From positions 83,462,506 through 83,526,505 of the forward strand of contig CM045761.1 of the NCBI GenBank assembly GCA_025200525.1: a stretch of DNA of 64,000 nucleotides, given 5' to 3'. A program made the position numbers and the translations under genes. Positions 12,662 to 25,593 of the stretch are shown piece after piece (the stretch's first letter is position 1; every line of letters starts with the position of its first letter). This stretch comes from Camellia lanceoleosa. Taxonomy: Eukaryota > Streptophyta > Magnoliopsida > Ericales > Theaceae. Below the pieces are notes generated by a model. That model was not told the origin of the DNA, did not search any database, and saw only the letters and a list, made by a program, of their open reading frames with translations.

Positions 12662-13182
12662 CAATTCTAATTTATAAAACAAAATTATAACTAGAATTTA
12701 TACTATACAAAAAATTAAACCAAATTCACAGAATTAAATTCTGTAAAAATAAAAGAAACAAGATTGTAACTTTTACTATTCAATTAATTTTGGAAATAAA
12801 ATAAAATTTTATTTAACCAAATTAATTCCACACAAAAAATTAAATTTCTGTAACACTTCAATAAATAAATAAAAAACTAAAACAGTATTTTTTTAATTAA
12901 TGAACACTCAGAAATAAATTCTAAAAACCAAAATAAATTTCTGACAAAATTTCATAAATAAATATTCTGAATTGTTAATGATACCAGTATATTACTACTA
13001 GTTGTCAAAGAAAATAGACAGTATATTACTACTATCTGTCAAATAGCATATAATCACTATTTGTTTTTCCAATCAAAATATTATTTTGTAAATCTACATA
13101 AAATAATTTTCTTAAAAGAAGAAAGAGAAGGGAAACAAACGAAAAATTCTGTAAACAGAATAATTCGAAACTGTCTTAAGAT
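12662..13182 (-). other. Copia 5' leader, with a short duplication and a displaced primer-site-like sequence
   Basis: Between the 5' LTR and gag. CAGTATATTACTACTA occurs twice, at about 12986 and 13020. The bases next to the LTR do not begin with TGG, so no standard primer site is visible there. The minus-strand sequence TGGTATCATT, a partial match to the initiator-Met primer site, occurs near 12978-12987, about 200 bp away from the LTR. Confidence 0.5.
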
Positions 13183-14273
13183 TGTAAGAACAATCTTCTG
13201 TGAAAATAAAATAAATAGAAACAAAACCAAACAAATAAATAAATAATGTACCGAATTTATTTATTGGAATTAAAAGAAAATTCAAAGACCAAGTCGAGTG
13301 TATGACACTCTGTCCTTAAGACAGATTCGCCTTGATACAATGATCTTCACAAAATTGTTGTAGCACACCAAACAAATTTGTACAGCGAACTAAACCTGTA
13401 TTCTATACTCTCTTTATTTTTTCCTAAAATTATATATGAAGAATATATGCACTAGAGCAAAGTGGACAGCAAATGACAATTTCCAGACTGATTTTCGGAT
13501 ACTTTAACACTGCTGGAATGTTGGTATTTATAGGCAACTAAATTTGACCCGAACAGGTGCATTGTGGAAGTGAACAGGTGCAAAACTGAAATGAACAGAT
13601 AAAGGTTTAAATTCAAATAGATCTGGACACTTGTTTGAATCTGTAACTACCTGGGCTGTTTTGATAGTGAATCTGTCCGTAATATATAACAGATTGGCAA
13701 TTAAAAAACTTGTCCGAAACTTTGCAACTATAGTAGAATATGAAAGAGACACAAATTTCAGACAAACAATTTGAATTCAAATTTAAATTAATTCCCGCAA
13801 TAAATTTGGAAGAATTCCAAATAAATTTTGTCTAAAAAATTAATATTAGAACCGACCGGTCGGACGGCGACGGCGGCGGCATGCGCGTGCGTGTCTGGTG
13901 GTTTGGGCTAAGGTTCACTTTATCCATAATTCCTCCCTTCTATAAACTTGGGGTGCCCCTTGGGGCCCAACCCCAGTGTTATAGGCTAGAGCTTATATAC
14001 TCAACAAAACTCTCTTAAAGTTTCAATATGGGACAAGCCTCACAAAGAAACCCACATTTAAAACTTAAATGTTCAATTCCACGAACCCGAAAACGACGTC
14101 AACTTCTCATTCACTCATAAATGGTTTGGATGTACCGTCTTCACCGTGTGACTTGCTACGTGGCAAGGAACACTTCACCTCTTCGGACCCACCCCAAAAG
14201 ACGTTCGGGGCCCACTCAATTTTGGGCCCAAAGATGGCCCAAAATAAGCAATATATAAACCAATTTTCCAACA
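13183..14273 (-). repeat. 5' LTR of the copia element (1091 bp)
   Basis: It matches 6946-8095 and has the same TGTTGG...TTACA ends on the minus strand. It is shorter mainly through loss of about 40 bp near 13327 and a second short loss near 13640. Confidence 0.93.
13991..13999 (-). promoter_or_regulatory. TATA box in the copia 5' LTR
   Basis: The minus strand reads TATATAAGC, at the same place in both LTRs. It is followed downstream by the CAACACTGGGG region where transcription could start. Confidence 0.55.
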
Positions 14274-14278
14274 AGTTC

Positions 14279-15295
14279 ATCTGCCTGTAGGAATCAAGAA
14301 TGAGCCTCTAACCATGCCAATCCTCAAAAGCTTCATCAATCCAACAACCATGGTCTTTAGCTTGGAAATTTGAAAATTATGATGGTGTTAATCTTTTCTC
14401 AAAACGTTTTTTCCTTTTTCATTCAAATCTATTCAAGTTGTTAGTTGATTGTTGTTGATTTGTTTGTGAACTCATAGCGAAAGAACTCGTAAAGTTTCCT
14501 TCAATTCATACTCTGTTTTTTGTTACTGATGCTCTTTTCAAAAAGACAGTAATGTTTTATTTTGATAGTCAATAATATGTTGTTGTTAACCAGAGTAATA
14601 TTTTATTATGAAACAAAGTAAAATGTTATTGTTAAATAGAGTAAAATGTTATTAGTTGCGTCAATTTCGACGGTAATTTTTTTTTTAAACAATTCCATAG
14701 TCAACCTAGAACTTATTTGAAAGATCTTGATGAGAAGATTCTAAAAATATTAATTTTATTCAAAATCAACATTTAAATCAAAAAGTTATATCATTTTAAA
14801 ATTTAAAATATTAAATTAGTCATTAAGAATAGTTTGATAATAATGATATTTGCTGGACTTTTCAAGAAAGACTTTTTGAACTTGTCCTTAATAAATTAAA
14901 ATTTTATTATGAGAGGGTTTTGACCAAATTCTCCTTTGGAAAATAAAAGTGAAATTAGTCATTGTTAGAAAAGAAAAATGAGCCAATCTAATGTTCTTTA
15001 TCAATGCGATACAGTTTTGGGCCCCTTACCCTAAGGGGCACTTACGGGTCAGTCTTATTGATCAGATTTATTTACCTACAAGTTTTGCTTCATTTTTCAA
15101 CTACCAATATCCCAAAAATACCCTCATCTTATATCATTCAACACTTAACCACAACATTATTGTTATTACCTACCACTAAGAGCAATCACCTTCAATCATC
15201 CACAACAACCTTCGGCGATGGTTTCCAACAACCACCTCTGGTCACTGTCTCTAACTACCGGCAACCATTTCTAATCTCTGGCAACTCCTGGCTAC
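14279..15295. other. Intergenic sequence
   Basis: AT-rich with no recognised gene. Overlapping short frames at 14991-15321 are interrupted by the solo LTR at 15301 and have no family resemblance that I can see. Confidence 0.5.
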
Positions 15296-15300
15296 ATTTT

Positions 15301-17743
15301 TGTAATAACCCCGACCCCTGATTAACGTAATTCGTGCTTAATTATGCCTAACAATAATTTAGGAAGGATTTGGGATTTATTTGCATGTGTATTGCATTAT
15401 TTATGTGTTTCTATCTGTTTGTGATAAAATGATCCGTTCATGTCTTTGACTTTAAACTACAAATTGAAAGCCTTATCGGTGCCCGATTTCAAAATTGATT
15501 AGTGTTTTAGACTAGTTAGATTTTATGTGATTTTCTGGTATACTTAATTGAAATTTGATTGGGTATGACTAAATTAGATTAAACAATGTTAAATTATTGA
15601 ACCTAGCCTAATTACCATTTTACCATGGTTAGTGGGCCATCTCATAAAATCATGTTGAGCCTTAATTTACATTTTTTTTCCTCACCCGTTTCTTGAGCTA
15701 GCCGTGTAAGAAGGAGAGGGAGATAAGAGCACATGTGATTTCAACAAAAATTCCTTAGAGAATTGGGGAGATTTTGAAGAATTGTTGAGTAGCTCAAGAA
15801 TTTTGTTTAGTGAAGCTTAATTAAGGTGTTTAGGTAAGAACTCAACCCCTTGATCTTGTCATTGAGCCATCTAGAACTTGTTTACATATGAAATAGGTGA
15901 ATTTATGGGTTAATTGGGCTAGAATTCAAGGAGTCTTAATTAAATCATGCATGCATGTTCATATCTTAGCATTTTGAGGTGTTTTCATGGAAATTCTTGC
16001 ATGCAAGACCATATTCTAGTTATAGTCCATGAGTTCATCATGATTTTGAGCTCAATCTTACATTTGGTCATGTTTTAGAGCATTGAATTTAAAATGAACA
16101 ATTGCATGTAAGCTCTTGTTTTGTTCTTAAAGTTTTCCTTGAAATTGTGTTTAATTGAACTACCTTTGGGCTTTGATTTAGCAAATTGATCTTCAAAACA
16201 TGTCATATTGTGAGTTTACAAGAGTTTTCCAGAAAATTAGCCTAAAAGGATCGAATTTGATGCATTGTAATTGAGTTTTGAGCTTGTGGTTCATGGAAAT
16301 TCAGTTTTGGACTCACTTTCGGCGAGAAACTCGCTCAGCGCGTACATCTTGGAGTTCATGCGATGACGCTCGGCGGTACAATGATGCTAGAGTAGGAATT
16401 TCGTGTATCGATTACTTTACTGTGTTCTGATCGCTCGGCGAGTAAGTAATGCACTTCGGCGAGGACTTGTGTCTAACGCTCGAGCGGGTATCGAGCGCCC
16501 ATCGAGCATGAATTTCATGCATCCAGTACTTTTACTGTAGCTTACAGTCCGTTCGAGCGGAGTAATCCACGCTCGAGCGGATTCCTTTTGTCTGCATGTC
16601 CGCTCGAGCGTAGAAGGCCACACTCGAGCGGTACCCCTATTTTCTGAAAATTCTGAAAAATATTTTCTAAGGCATTTTTGCATCCTCATTTCATCCTAGG
16701 CATTCCTAGCCCATGTTTAAGACTCCATAATGAGGATAACGGATTAGAAACACACTAAGAGCCAATGACATAAGTTTTGTACAATTAGAATGTGTGTTTC
16801 AAGTGTGCATCTGTTATATGTCGTGTAGGTCACATGCCACGTCCTGTCTGATCGATCTGCTCTATCTGTCTATCTCCAAGCCCACTGTGAGTAATAACTC
16901 TGTAAAGTTATGTTTAACTTAAGTATTTTCTGACTGGTATTTTATAATCTGTTTTCTGAAATGCTATCTTACGAATTATGAATGTCCAATCTTCTGAAAA
17001 GTATTTGTGGCACCCTTAGTTCACGTGGCCCTCGCCGTGATAACAACCAATACCATGGCTACTTGCGCGCAAGTTATGGACTTTTGTGGTCGTTGGTACC
17101 AACTATGTATGTGGGTCTCTGGACCAATCTGTTCTGATAGCTAATGGGTGTACCACGTATGATCTTATGCAAAAATCTGAATATGAAAGTGTATATGAAT
17201 CAATTTTTGTTTTAAAGTCTGATCATGCTCTGCTTTAAATGCTGGTTTCTAACTTGTGCTGGACATCATTCATATAACCCCTTTACTCTGTTATTATTCA
17301 CTAGGCTTTCGCTCACAGTTTATATTATGTATGTAAGTGAGCCGGCATATGACCAGGGCCAGAGTTGACGACCCTCTGAACCATTTTGTCAGCCAACCCT
17401 TGTGCCTCCCGAGGAGGTTCCGATCGAAGTTTAGTGCCAAGGCTGTTTTTGTGTTTCATGCTAGTCTTTGTGTAAGCACTGTATAGTCAGATCTTGGGAA
17501 GTTCACTTCTGTAAATATTTTGTAAATACTGTGTATCTGGACTGGCATGTTTATATATATGATTATAAGTTTTGAAATGTTTTGTTCCATGTACGTCATC
17601 ACAACTCATTAGACCTTGTCTATTTTGTATTATTGCTTTCGCAGCCCTTATTATTTGTTAATATGTTCAGAGGCCTTTGGTAATCCATGGATTACTGGCC
17701 GGTTACGGTACTAAACCCATAGGGGCGGGTTTAGGTCGTGACA
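15301..17743 (+). mobile_element. Solo LTR (2443 bp) of a gypsy-type element
   Basis: It starts TGTAATAACCCCGACCCC and ends GGTCGTGACA. ATTTT directly flanks both ends (15296-15300 and 17744-17748), a perfect 5-bp target duplication, so nothing but an LTR was left behind. The orientation is taken from the shared block CACTAGGCTTTCGCTCAC near the right end, found at the same relative place in the LTR at 26743. It contains a cluster of CTCGAGCG palindromes at 16430-16640. Confidence 0.88.
16430..16640. repeat. CTCGAGCG palindrome cluster in the solo LTR
   Basis: Several copies of CGCTCGAGCG or one-base variants (GTTCGAGCGG, CACTCGAGCGG, ATCGAGCG) occur within about 210 bp, separated by 15-45 bp. 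GCTCGGCG variants continue upstream to about 16320. Confidence 0.85.
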
Positions 17744-17818
17744 ATTTTTCTGACCATTTTCTAACAAAAACAATGCTCATTTCCACAACTACTTACTCAG
17801 ATCTGGTAGCAACAACAT

Positions 17819-19885
17819 TGTTAAGCCCCCCAAAAAAATACAATAAATACAATCCAAAACATTTGTCAATAGTTGCATAAATCAAAGTAGATAATCCTTT
17901 CATTACATAAGGTTTATGATACAAAAGAGTTTAACAAAAGTAAATGCCCTATTGGCTTACACCTTTCCAAATTTTGACTTAGTTACAACAAAAGAAAGAC
18001 TAGCTCATATAAATAAAACCCTTGGCTATACAAAAATATACAATCAAAACAAACAAGCTCGTGCTTATGCCATCAATACCTGAAAATGTTTTTCCCAAAT
18101 AGGGTGAGCCACAACTTAGTAGGAACAATCTAACATTAATAGTATATGAGGTGTAACGAAGATATAAATGCAATGTGCATATACAATGCTAGGGGTAAAA
18201 CATTCACACCTTTATATAGTCATAAAAATATACCAAGTCCATATCTCATTTCATTTTCCTTCAATTCATTTCAATGTATGAGCCAATTTCATTAGTTTTC
18301 AATAACCCAAATGAGATTACATCTCAATGGTTCAACAATTTCATAAATACCATACAAAGACTTCAACTGCCATTTTACGGATATTTCATCCGCAGGATCG
18401 GCACGCATGTATAAATTTCAGGACTTTCACCTAGGATACTCCAGTCAACTTAATTATAATGGAGTCCATCCCCTTTCTCCTCCCAAACAATCATACATAT
18501 ACAATGAATTTAAAAGCATAATCACACATGGAGTACATCTCATTTCTCCTCCCAAACAATCATACATATACAATGTATCTAAACATAATCATATTCAATG
18601 ATAATCAACCACAGATTAGTTTCAATTTGCCTAATCCTCATACAAGTTCTACAACACTCAAAGCTATCCTCCATTGATAGCCTAATACAGATATTTCTAA
18701 GCGGATATACAATCTCAAGATAGATAATTTATTCAAAATTTCCAAAGATGTGAAGTATTACATACTCAATTCCACCATCTATTTCAATACTTGTTCAATT
18801 CCATGTTTACAACTCCAATTTCAACTATTTATACAAATAAATATGACAATCATTTTAGGGCAAATATCCCCTTTTCAAAACATCAAACCCAAGTGCCAAA
18901 ATCAACTATTTTGACACCACACAACTTCATTTTCAAACCACATGTTCATTTATTTCACTTCTACAAAAAAACCCCTCTTTTTATTTTATCCAAACCCTAG
19001 GTTTGTTCAAACTACCCCCAAATCCCACCATTGTTACATAACCACAAATAACTAAGTTAAAAATCATAACAGAGTGTAGAAAATCCCTACCTCAAGAAGA
19101 GAAGGCGAGTAAAGTAAGGTTGAAACTCCAAAGACACCAAGACCCAACTTCGTTCGGATCAAAATGAAGATCTTGAAGCGCTCTACCTTTTTCTCAAAGG
19201 CACTAGGGTGAAGAACACAATAGATCTAGGTCAAAATATATATATAGAGAGAGAGAGAGAGAGTATTTTAGAGAGAGAAACTCAAGATCTAGGGTCTTGG
19301 AGAGTTTTAAAGAGAGAGAGAAGAATGAAAAAGTGAACAAAACATCATCTTCACGGACTGTTATACTCGTAGTCTGCTCGAGCGTGGAAAATAACGCTCG
19401 AGCGTCGAACACAAAGTTCCGCTCGAGCTTGAAAAGTTACACTCGTGCATGGAATGCACACTTCCAGAAGTTTTGTAGACAAAGGACCTCGCTCGAGCGT
19501 AAAACTAGACACTCGAGCGTTCACCTGCTCGAGCATAGGAAACGCCGCTCGAGCGTTGAATACACTCCCCCAGTATTTACAGGTCTACAAAAATACTAAG
19601 AGTTGACAAATCCCGCTTGAGCGCAATAATTGCCGCTTGAGCGGAGAAACAAAATTTGTGAAACCCGCTCGAGCGCAAGAATTCCTGCTAGAGCGAAATA
19701 GCCAAAATCTGGGTAACAAAGGTTTGGAAACACAAGCAACCAATCTGTTCCAAACGCACAACTACAACCCGATAACCAAAATAAGGGGAAGACAAAGGAA
19801 ACAAGATATAAATAACCATTCAAAACTATACCAACACGGGTCTAGAGTATAACAAGAGATAGGTCAAAAACTGGAATCGCTATAA
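17819..19885 (-). repeat. 3' LTR of the gypsy element
   Basis: It begins on the plus strand with TGTTAAGCCCCCCAAAA and ends GAATCGCTATAA. It matches 30516-32632 closely. The CTCGAGCG cluster lies at 19370-19680 and a GA run at 19240-19262. Confidence 0.9.
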
Positions 19886-19905
19886 CCTCCATCCTTTAAA
19901 GAATT
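19886..19905 (-). other. Polypurine tract of the gypsy element
   Basis: The minus strand reads AAAGGATGGAGG directly before the LTR. A matching AAAAAAGGGAGG is at the same place in the gypsy element at 55605. Confidence 0.7.
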
Positions 19906-20265
19906 TCGTCCCTGAAATTACAAATCAAGCTAGAAAACACAATGATACTATTCACAACAATGTTATTCTTATAAGTTCGTCACCAAGATCCATTTTCCGG
20001 TCATCCAGTCTCATCGACTTGATACACAAGTCCCACATTGAAATTACATTTTACAATTTTTCAAACATTTGCAATGTTTAAACCAAGGTCCAAGTTTTCG
20101 AAATTTTACATAACACATACAATGATTCCAAAAGTGATATAATACATATGATATTCCGCATTCTCAAACATATGCAATGTTTATAACAACTCAGATTTCC
20201 AAAATATAAACAACATATACAATGTTCTCACATCCTATCAATCATAATGGCAATACAATACATGT

Positions 20266-20895
20266 TCAAACATCAACAAATAAGTTCGGATGCTTTTCTC
20301 GAACTTCCAATTTACGTTCCCAAGTTGCTTCCTTAACTCCATGGTGTTTCCACAATATTTTAACCAAGGAAATCATCTTGCCTCGCAAAATTTGATCCCG
20401 GGTATCCAAGACTCTCACCGGTCTCTCTTCATATGAGGCATTCTCATCTACCTCCAAGTCGGTCCAATCCAACACGTGTGATGGATCCTGCTCATACTTC
20501 CGAAGCATACTAATATAAAACACATCATGAACTCTGAAAAGTGGTAGCAGTAACGCCAAACGATATGCGACTTCCCCAATTCGCTTAAGGATCTCAAAAG
20601 GGCCAATAAACCGAGGGGACAACTTCTCACTCTTCCCAAATCTTAGCAAACCCCATCTAAGTGATATTTTCAAAAAGATATGATCTTCCACCTCAAAAGA
20701 CAAGGGTCTCCTCCTACGGTCAGCATAATGTTTCTGGCAACTCTGAGCCGTAACTAACCTCTTACAAATAAGGGCCACTTTTTCTATTATTTCTCGAACC
20801 AACTCTGAACCCAACAAAGGTGCATCACGCACCTCAGCCTAACATACTAGAGATCTACACAGTTGGCCATACAAGGCCTCAAATGGTGCCATACC
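20266..20895 (-). pseudogene. Gypsy integrase C-terminus with chromodomain-like tail
   Basis: The frame 20832-20266 holds the GPF/Y module (KLSPRFIGPFEI, then AYRLALLLP) and the following FHVSMLRKY-type segment, seen here as VFYISMLRKYEQDPSHVLDW. It ends with a chromodomain-like block containing LVKILWKHHGVKEATWE. Chromodomains of this kind direct chromovirus integrase to heterochromatin (family knowledge). The upstream part of integrase resumes at 23523 beyond a solo LTR. ATACC on both sides of that LTR proves the two parts were once joined. Confidence 0.9.
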
Positions 20896-23522
20896 TGTAA
20901 CACCCTGAAATAAAACCACATGAACCACCCACAATAATCAACATCCATCGAATAAATAACGTCATGACACCAACCTTTACATCATATACTAACAATGTTC
21001 ATACAAAAGTTCCACATGTAATTTTTACATTCAAGGATATAAGGATACATGAATCTATAGCATATGAAGCATCTAGTCTCAACACAAATAAAATGCCCTC
21101 AAAGGCTTACATCTTCCAAGGCAATAGCCCAGTTACACAAAATGGGCTCTCGGACCCAAACACATTAGCCCTTGGCTTACAACAGATCACAACAAAAACA
21201 AGTGCTATGTACTCTTTACAATTATCCGCGCCCTCAACTTGGCGGGATCACCACGTCTTTACCTGCACCAAAGTCCTATAGGAGTGAGCATAAAGCCAAG
21301 TAGAGAATTCTAACAAAGTATACACAGTTATGCAATTCTCAATAATGATGCAAATGTCAATGTCATGTCATGCTCATTTAAAGAAATTTCGTTTCATGCT
21401 CTTCACAAAATGCGCAATTCAATAAAAATTAGCAATCTCAATTCTTCCAATAAAAACTTGTCATCTCATCATATTTCAAACTTCCAATTTTAATCAACAG
21501 GGGGCGGTAAATATGACACTGGTAATCTCTAGGCTGGTGTATGCAAGTAGACTCTACGAACATTACCAAACTGTCATTTTTACCGGTATTAACTGGAAGG
21601 CTCGACACCTATTCACGCGATTTTCTGGTCTTTCACCAAGGACGCTCAGGCCAACTTATCAAAGTCATCTACACCCCCTAACTGGACTTTACCAATGTAT
21701 TTACCCCTTTCACATTTCCGTAGTTCTTATCACAATACATTTCCCTTTCATGAAGTAAATGATTTCAATCTAAATACACCATGCATGATAGTAAATCAAA
21801 TGTATATGCAATGTAACCATTTCTCCATGTCTCATGGAAAATTCTCAAGTCATTCCAACAACATTACCAAACAATTTCATTCACCATTTCCGTGTTCTTC
21901 CAACCAATAGTCAAGAGTTTATTAACATTTGACCATATGCAACTATACAACCACAATCCATGCTCTTTCAACATTTACTTCCATTTAAGCCAATGCAACA
22001 TGTAGATGCTAATTTTTAGTCTCAAAATCTTTTGTAGTATAAGATGTTTCTCTATCAATAAAAAGGGTTACATTTATGTATAAATGTAGACATTCATACC
22101 CATCTAACATTTCATGCACAGTAATAATAATATATCAAATGAGAATGCAACGCAATAATTAATATTTCATAACATTTCTTCATTTTCAAATATCTCTACG
22201 ATAATGCCAACAATCACAATTCTCTTTTTCTTTCTTCATTGTTCTTTCACAAGAAGTCCATATATCATCAACACATATGTATAATTTCACATTCACAAGC
22301 CTTCACAATGTAGTCTCCTCAAGACCACAAATAGTATTTTTTTCAAAACATTAATTCCCATGTTCATAGTTTTCACAAAGGTACACAACAAATAATCATC
22401 TCACACCATATATCATCTTATCTATAACCATAGTTTTTCTAAAACAAATTCTTCATTTCCATATATCAAAAGCTTCCTTTCTTACCACCACATGATGGAA
22501 TCCACATACATTCATCTTTTTATCCAAGAAAAGAAAAAGTTCCATGGACATTTCTATATTTTCCAAAAATCCCCAAATTCTAGGGTTTTCATCACATACA
22601 AAATATTTTTTCCATTCCTTGGTGAAAATCCTAATCAAAACACCTTCCTTCGATTAATTTGATGAAACCCTTAATGGTTGACCAAAAGTTTTGAAAGTTT
22701 AAAACCCCTTTTTGAAAAATCTCTACATTTTTAAAATCGCAAGGTTGAAATCATCAAAACTAAAAGTAAACTCTTAAATCCCCAACAAAAAAAGCAAAAC
22801 TTGTATATATAACTCAAGAAATCCCTACCTCAAGGAAGAAGATGAGACAAAGCTCAAAAATCAACCTCGCCGGAATACGATCTCTGCCAGTCAAAACAAA
22901 GCCCTTGACACGCTTGTCATTCTGGTATAAGAAACTAGTGTCAAAATCCAAATGGATTTCTTAAGATCAAAAAAAATATAAAACTTTGAGGGTTTGGGTA
23001 GAGCGAAAAGAGAGAAAAGAAAAGAAATCTTGTATAGAAAGAGAGACAACATCAGAAAATATGAGGAAAATGAGTAAATGAGCAAAATATAATTTGAAAA
23101 GTCTGAAAATCAAAGCTGACGCACCCCTTGCGTCGGCGCCAACTCCAGACGTCAGGCGCCTACTCCGCACGTCGGCTTCCACGCGTGCGGCTTGCTACCT
23201 CAACTCACGACTGCCTTTTAGGGTAGTGCACCAACATTCCTCCCAACTTCCCGCACGTGCGGCCTGATCCCCTACACGTGTGGCCCAAGACCCCCGCACT
23301 TGCGGCCTTGGCCCTTCCAGCCCAAAAAACCTTGGCTTCACTCCCAACACCTCGAAGCCAACCCCGTACCTTCTAAAACAAGCGAACACTCATAATTGAA
23401 ACAACTACAATTGGAAAGGAATTCAGAAAGAAATTTTCAACGAAAGCTTACCCGACCTCTTCACAACGATAATTCCAACATAATTTCAAGAGAGAAAGGC
23501 AAAACACGTATCGGTCATCACA
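20896..23522 (-). mobile_element. Solo LTR (2627 bp) inside the gypsy integrase
   Basis: It starts TGTAACACCCTG and ends GGTCATCACA. ATACC flanks both ends (20891-20895 and 23523-23527). The block CTATAGGAGTGAGCATAAAG near its left end is the reverse complement of a block found near the right end of the plus-oriented LTRs, so it lies on the minus strand. Instead of CTCGAGCG it carries CGCACGTGCGG-type palindromes at 23115-23310. Confidence 0.9.
23115..23310. repeat. CpG-rich palindrome cluster of the CGCACGTGCGG type
   Basis: Repeated words include GCACGTGCGGCC, ACACGTGTGGCC, GCACTTGCGGCC, GCGTCGGCGCC and CACGCGTGCGG, 15-35 bp apart. It sits 210-410 bp from the LTR start, the same distance as the CTCGAGCG cluster in the gypsy A and B LTRs. 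Confidence 0.8.
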
Positions 23523-24595
23523 ATACCAATACTCGATTAGAAACTATTATCATAGGTAAACTCCACTAAGGGCAAGTGTCTCTCCCATGAACCCTTAAAG
23601 TCAAGGACACAACCTCGAAGCATATCCTCAAAGATCTGAATGGTACGCTCGGACTGCCCATCAGTCTGAGGATGATACGCAGTACTAAAGGTCAATCTAG
23701 TGCCCAAGGCACTTTGTAAACTTTGTCATAGCCAAGCTGTGAAATGCAGATCTTTATCTGAAAAAATCGTCACAGGGACTCTATGCAACCTCACTATGTC
23801 CCTAATGTAAAGTTCGGCAAGATAGTCTACCAAATCACTTATACGCATAGCTATAAAGTGCGCCGACTTGGTCAACTGGTCCACTACCAGCCAAATGGCA
23901 TCACTATCCCATTGACTCCTCGGAAGGCCCACAACAAAATCCATCATGATATGCTCCCACTTGCACTCGGCTCTAGGCAAAGGTTGCAACAAACCAGCTG
24001 GCCTCTGATGCTCAGTCTTCACGTGCTGACAAGTAAGGCACTTTGATACAAACACGGCGACATCCTTCTTCATACCTCTCCGCCAAAACTGGGGACTAAG
24101 GTCATGGTACATCTTTGTGCCTCCTAGATGCACCGCAAGGAGTAAATGGTGAAACTCTCGAAGTACTTCCTCTCGACAAGACTTCGGTACGAACAAACGG
24201 TCACAATATCTCACACTCTGGTCGGGGTACACAGTCAAGCCTCTTTCTGCCTTCCCACTGGAAATCTTCTCTTGGAGGGATTCTACTTCAAGGTCACCCC
24301 TTTGCCCTTCTAATACTCGGTTCACAAGTGTAGGTTGTGCAACTACTAAAAATAAGGCTGCAGACTTAACAGACTCGCCCAGATGTAAGTCAAACTCACC
24401 AAGAGTACCCAACATTTCCCATTCCTGGATAGCGATACTGCTAATTGACTTTCTACTCAAAGCATCGACCACAATGTTAGCCTTCCCCGGATGGTAGTAC
24501 AACTTGAAGTCATAATCCTCTATGAACCCCATCCACCTTCTCTGCCTCAAGTTCAAGTCTTTTTTGATCGAAAAACACATCGAACTTCTCACCAT
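23523..24595 (-). pseudogene. Gypsy RNase H C-terminus and integrase (5' and core part)
   Basis: The frame 24595-23726 begins in the end of RNase H ([20 protein letters not shown], then ANIVVDALSRK). It continues with the integrase zinc finger (His in HLLLAVHLGGTKMYHD, Cys pair in CLTCQHVKTEHQRPAGLLQ) and the core with Asp in MMDFVVGLP and Asp in TIFSDKD. It breaks by a stop near 23726. The remaining core, with the final Glu, should lie in 23523-23725 and 20833-20895 around the solo LTR. Confidence 0.92.
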
Positions 24596-25593
24596 GTAGA
24601 TAGTGCCTCCAAATCTTCAAGGTAAATATCATTGTTGCTAACTCTAGGTCGTGAGTAGGATAATTTATCTCATGTGTTTTCAATTGCCGTGAGCTATAGC
24701 TTACTACATTCTCCTCTTGCATCAATACACAACCCAAACCTTCTCGGGAGGCATCACAATATACTGAATAGCCCAAACCCCTCTCCAGAATAATCAATAC
24801 TAGAGCAGTGGTGAGTCTAATCTTAAGCTCTTGGAACGACTTCTCACAAGTCTCACTCCACACGAATTTGACTCCTTTCCTCGTCAGTCTAGTTAGCAGT
24901 GAAGCTAGTCTACAAAAATCCTTTACAAATCTCCAGTAATACCCGGCCAATCCCAGAAAATGACGGATCTCAAAAGCATTCTTAGGTTGTGTCTAATCTT
25001 GCACTACCTCTATCTTGGATGAATCTACAGTCACCCCTTCCCTGGATACCACATGACCTAGGAATTTAACCTCTTTTAGCCAGAACTCACACTTCCCAAA
25101 CTTAACATATAACTTGTGGGCTCTAAGAACCTCAAGCACTGCTCGCAAGTGCTCCTCGTGTTCCTCTTCGGAGGGTGAGTAAATCAAAATGTCATCCACA
25201 AAGATGACCACAAAACGATCTAGGAACTCACGGAAGATCTGATTCATTAAATCTATAAACACCGCTGGAGCATTGGTTAGCCCAAAAGGCATCACTAGAA
25301 ACTCATAATGGCCATACCACGTATGGAATGCTGTCTTCGAGATATCCTCCTTCCTTACCCTCAACTGATGATAACCAAACCTCAGGTCTATCTTAGAGAA
25401 ACAACAAGACCCTCTCAACTAATTGAACAGATCATCTATACGAGGTATTGGATACTTGTTCTTAACCGTAACTCGATTCAACTTCCGATTATCGATACAA
25501 AGTCGCAAGGCTTCCTATTTCTTTTTAGCAAAGAGAGCCGACACTCCCCAATGTGATGTACTAGGGCGGATGAAACCCTTATCTAGCAATTCC
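24510..25593 (-). pseudogene. Gypsy reverse transcriptase and RNase H (broken)
   Basis: RT blocks are seen in 25418-24993: [39 protein letters not shown] (the catalytic Asp pair), [17 protein letters not shown]. RNase H follows in 24950-24510 with [15 protein letters not shown] and the block around [20 protein letters not shown]. Frame changes and stops separate the pieces at about 25420-25590, 24950-24993 and near 24560. The N-terminal finger part is in the neighbouring frame that ends at 25593. Confidence 0.93.

Larger units (their letters stand above)
6946..14273 (-). mobile_element. Complete but degenerate Ty1/copia retrotransposon
   Basis: Two long similar LTRs (6946-8095 and 13183-14273) enclose gag, protease, integrase, RT and RNase H in that order on the minus strand, which is the copia order. 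AGTTC occurs immediately outside both ends (6941-6945 and 14274-14278), a perfect 5-bp target duplication. The element is therefore one insertion with both original ends. All coding parts carry stops or frameshifts, so it cannot move by itself. The LTRs differ by substitutions and several indels, including about 40 bp present only in the left LTR near 7095-7135, which points to an old insertion. Confidence 0.95.

Noticed and set aside
19596..19852. Frames on both strands within the gypsy LTR
   Set aside because: They lie in the CTCGAGCG cluster region of an LTR and are not shared in frame with the other LTR copy.
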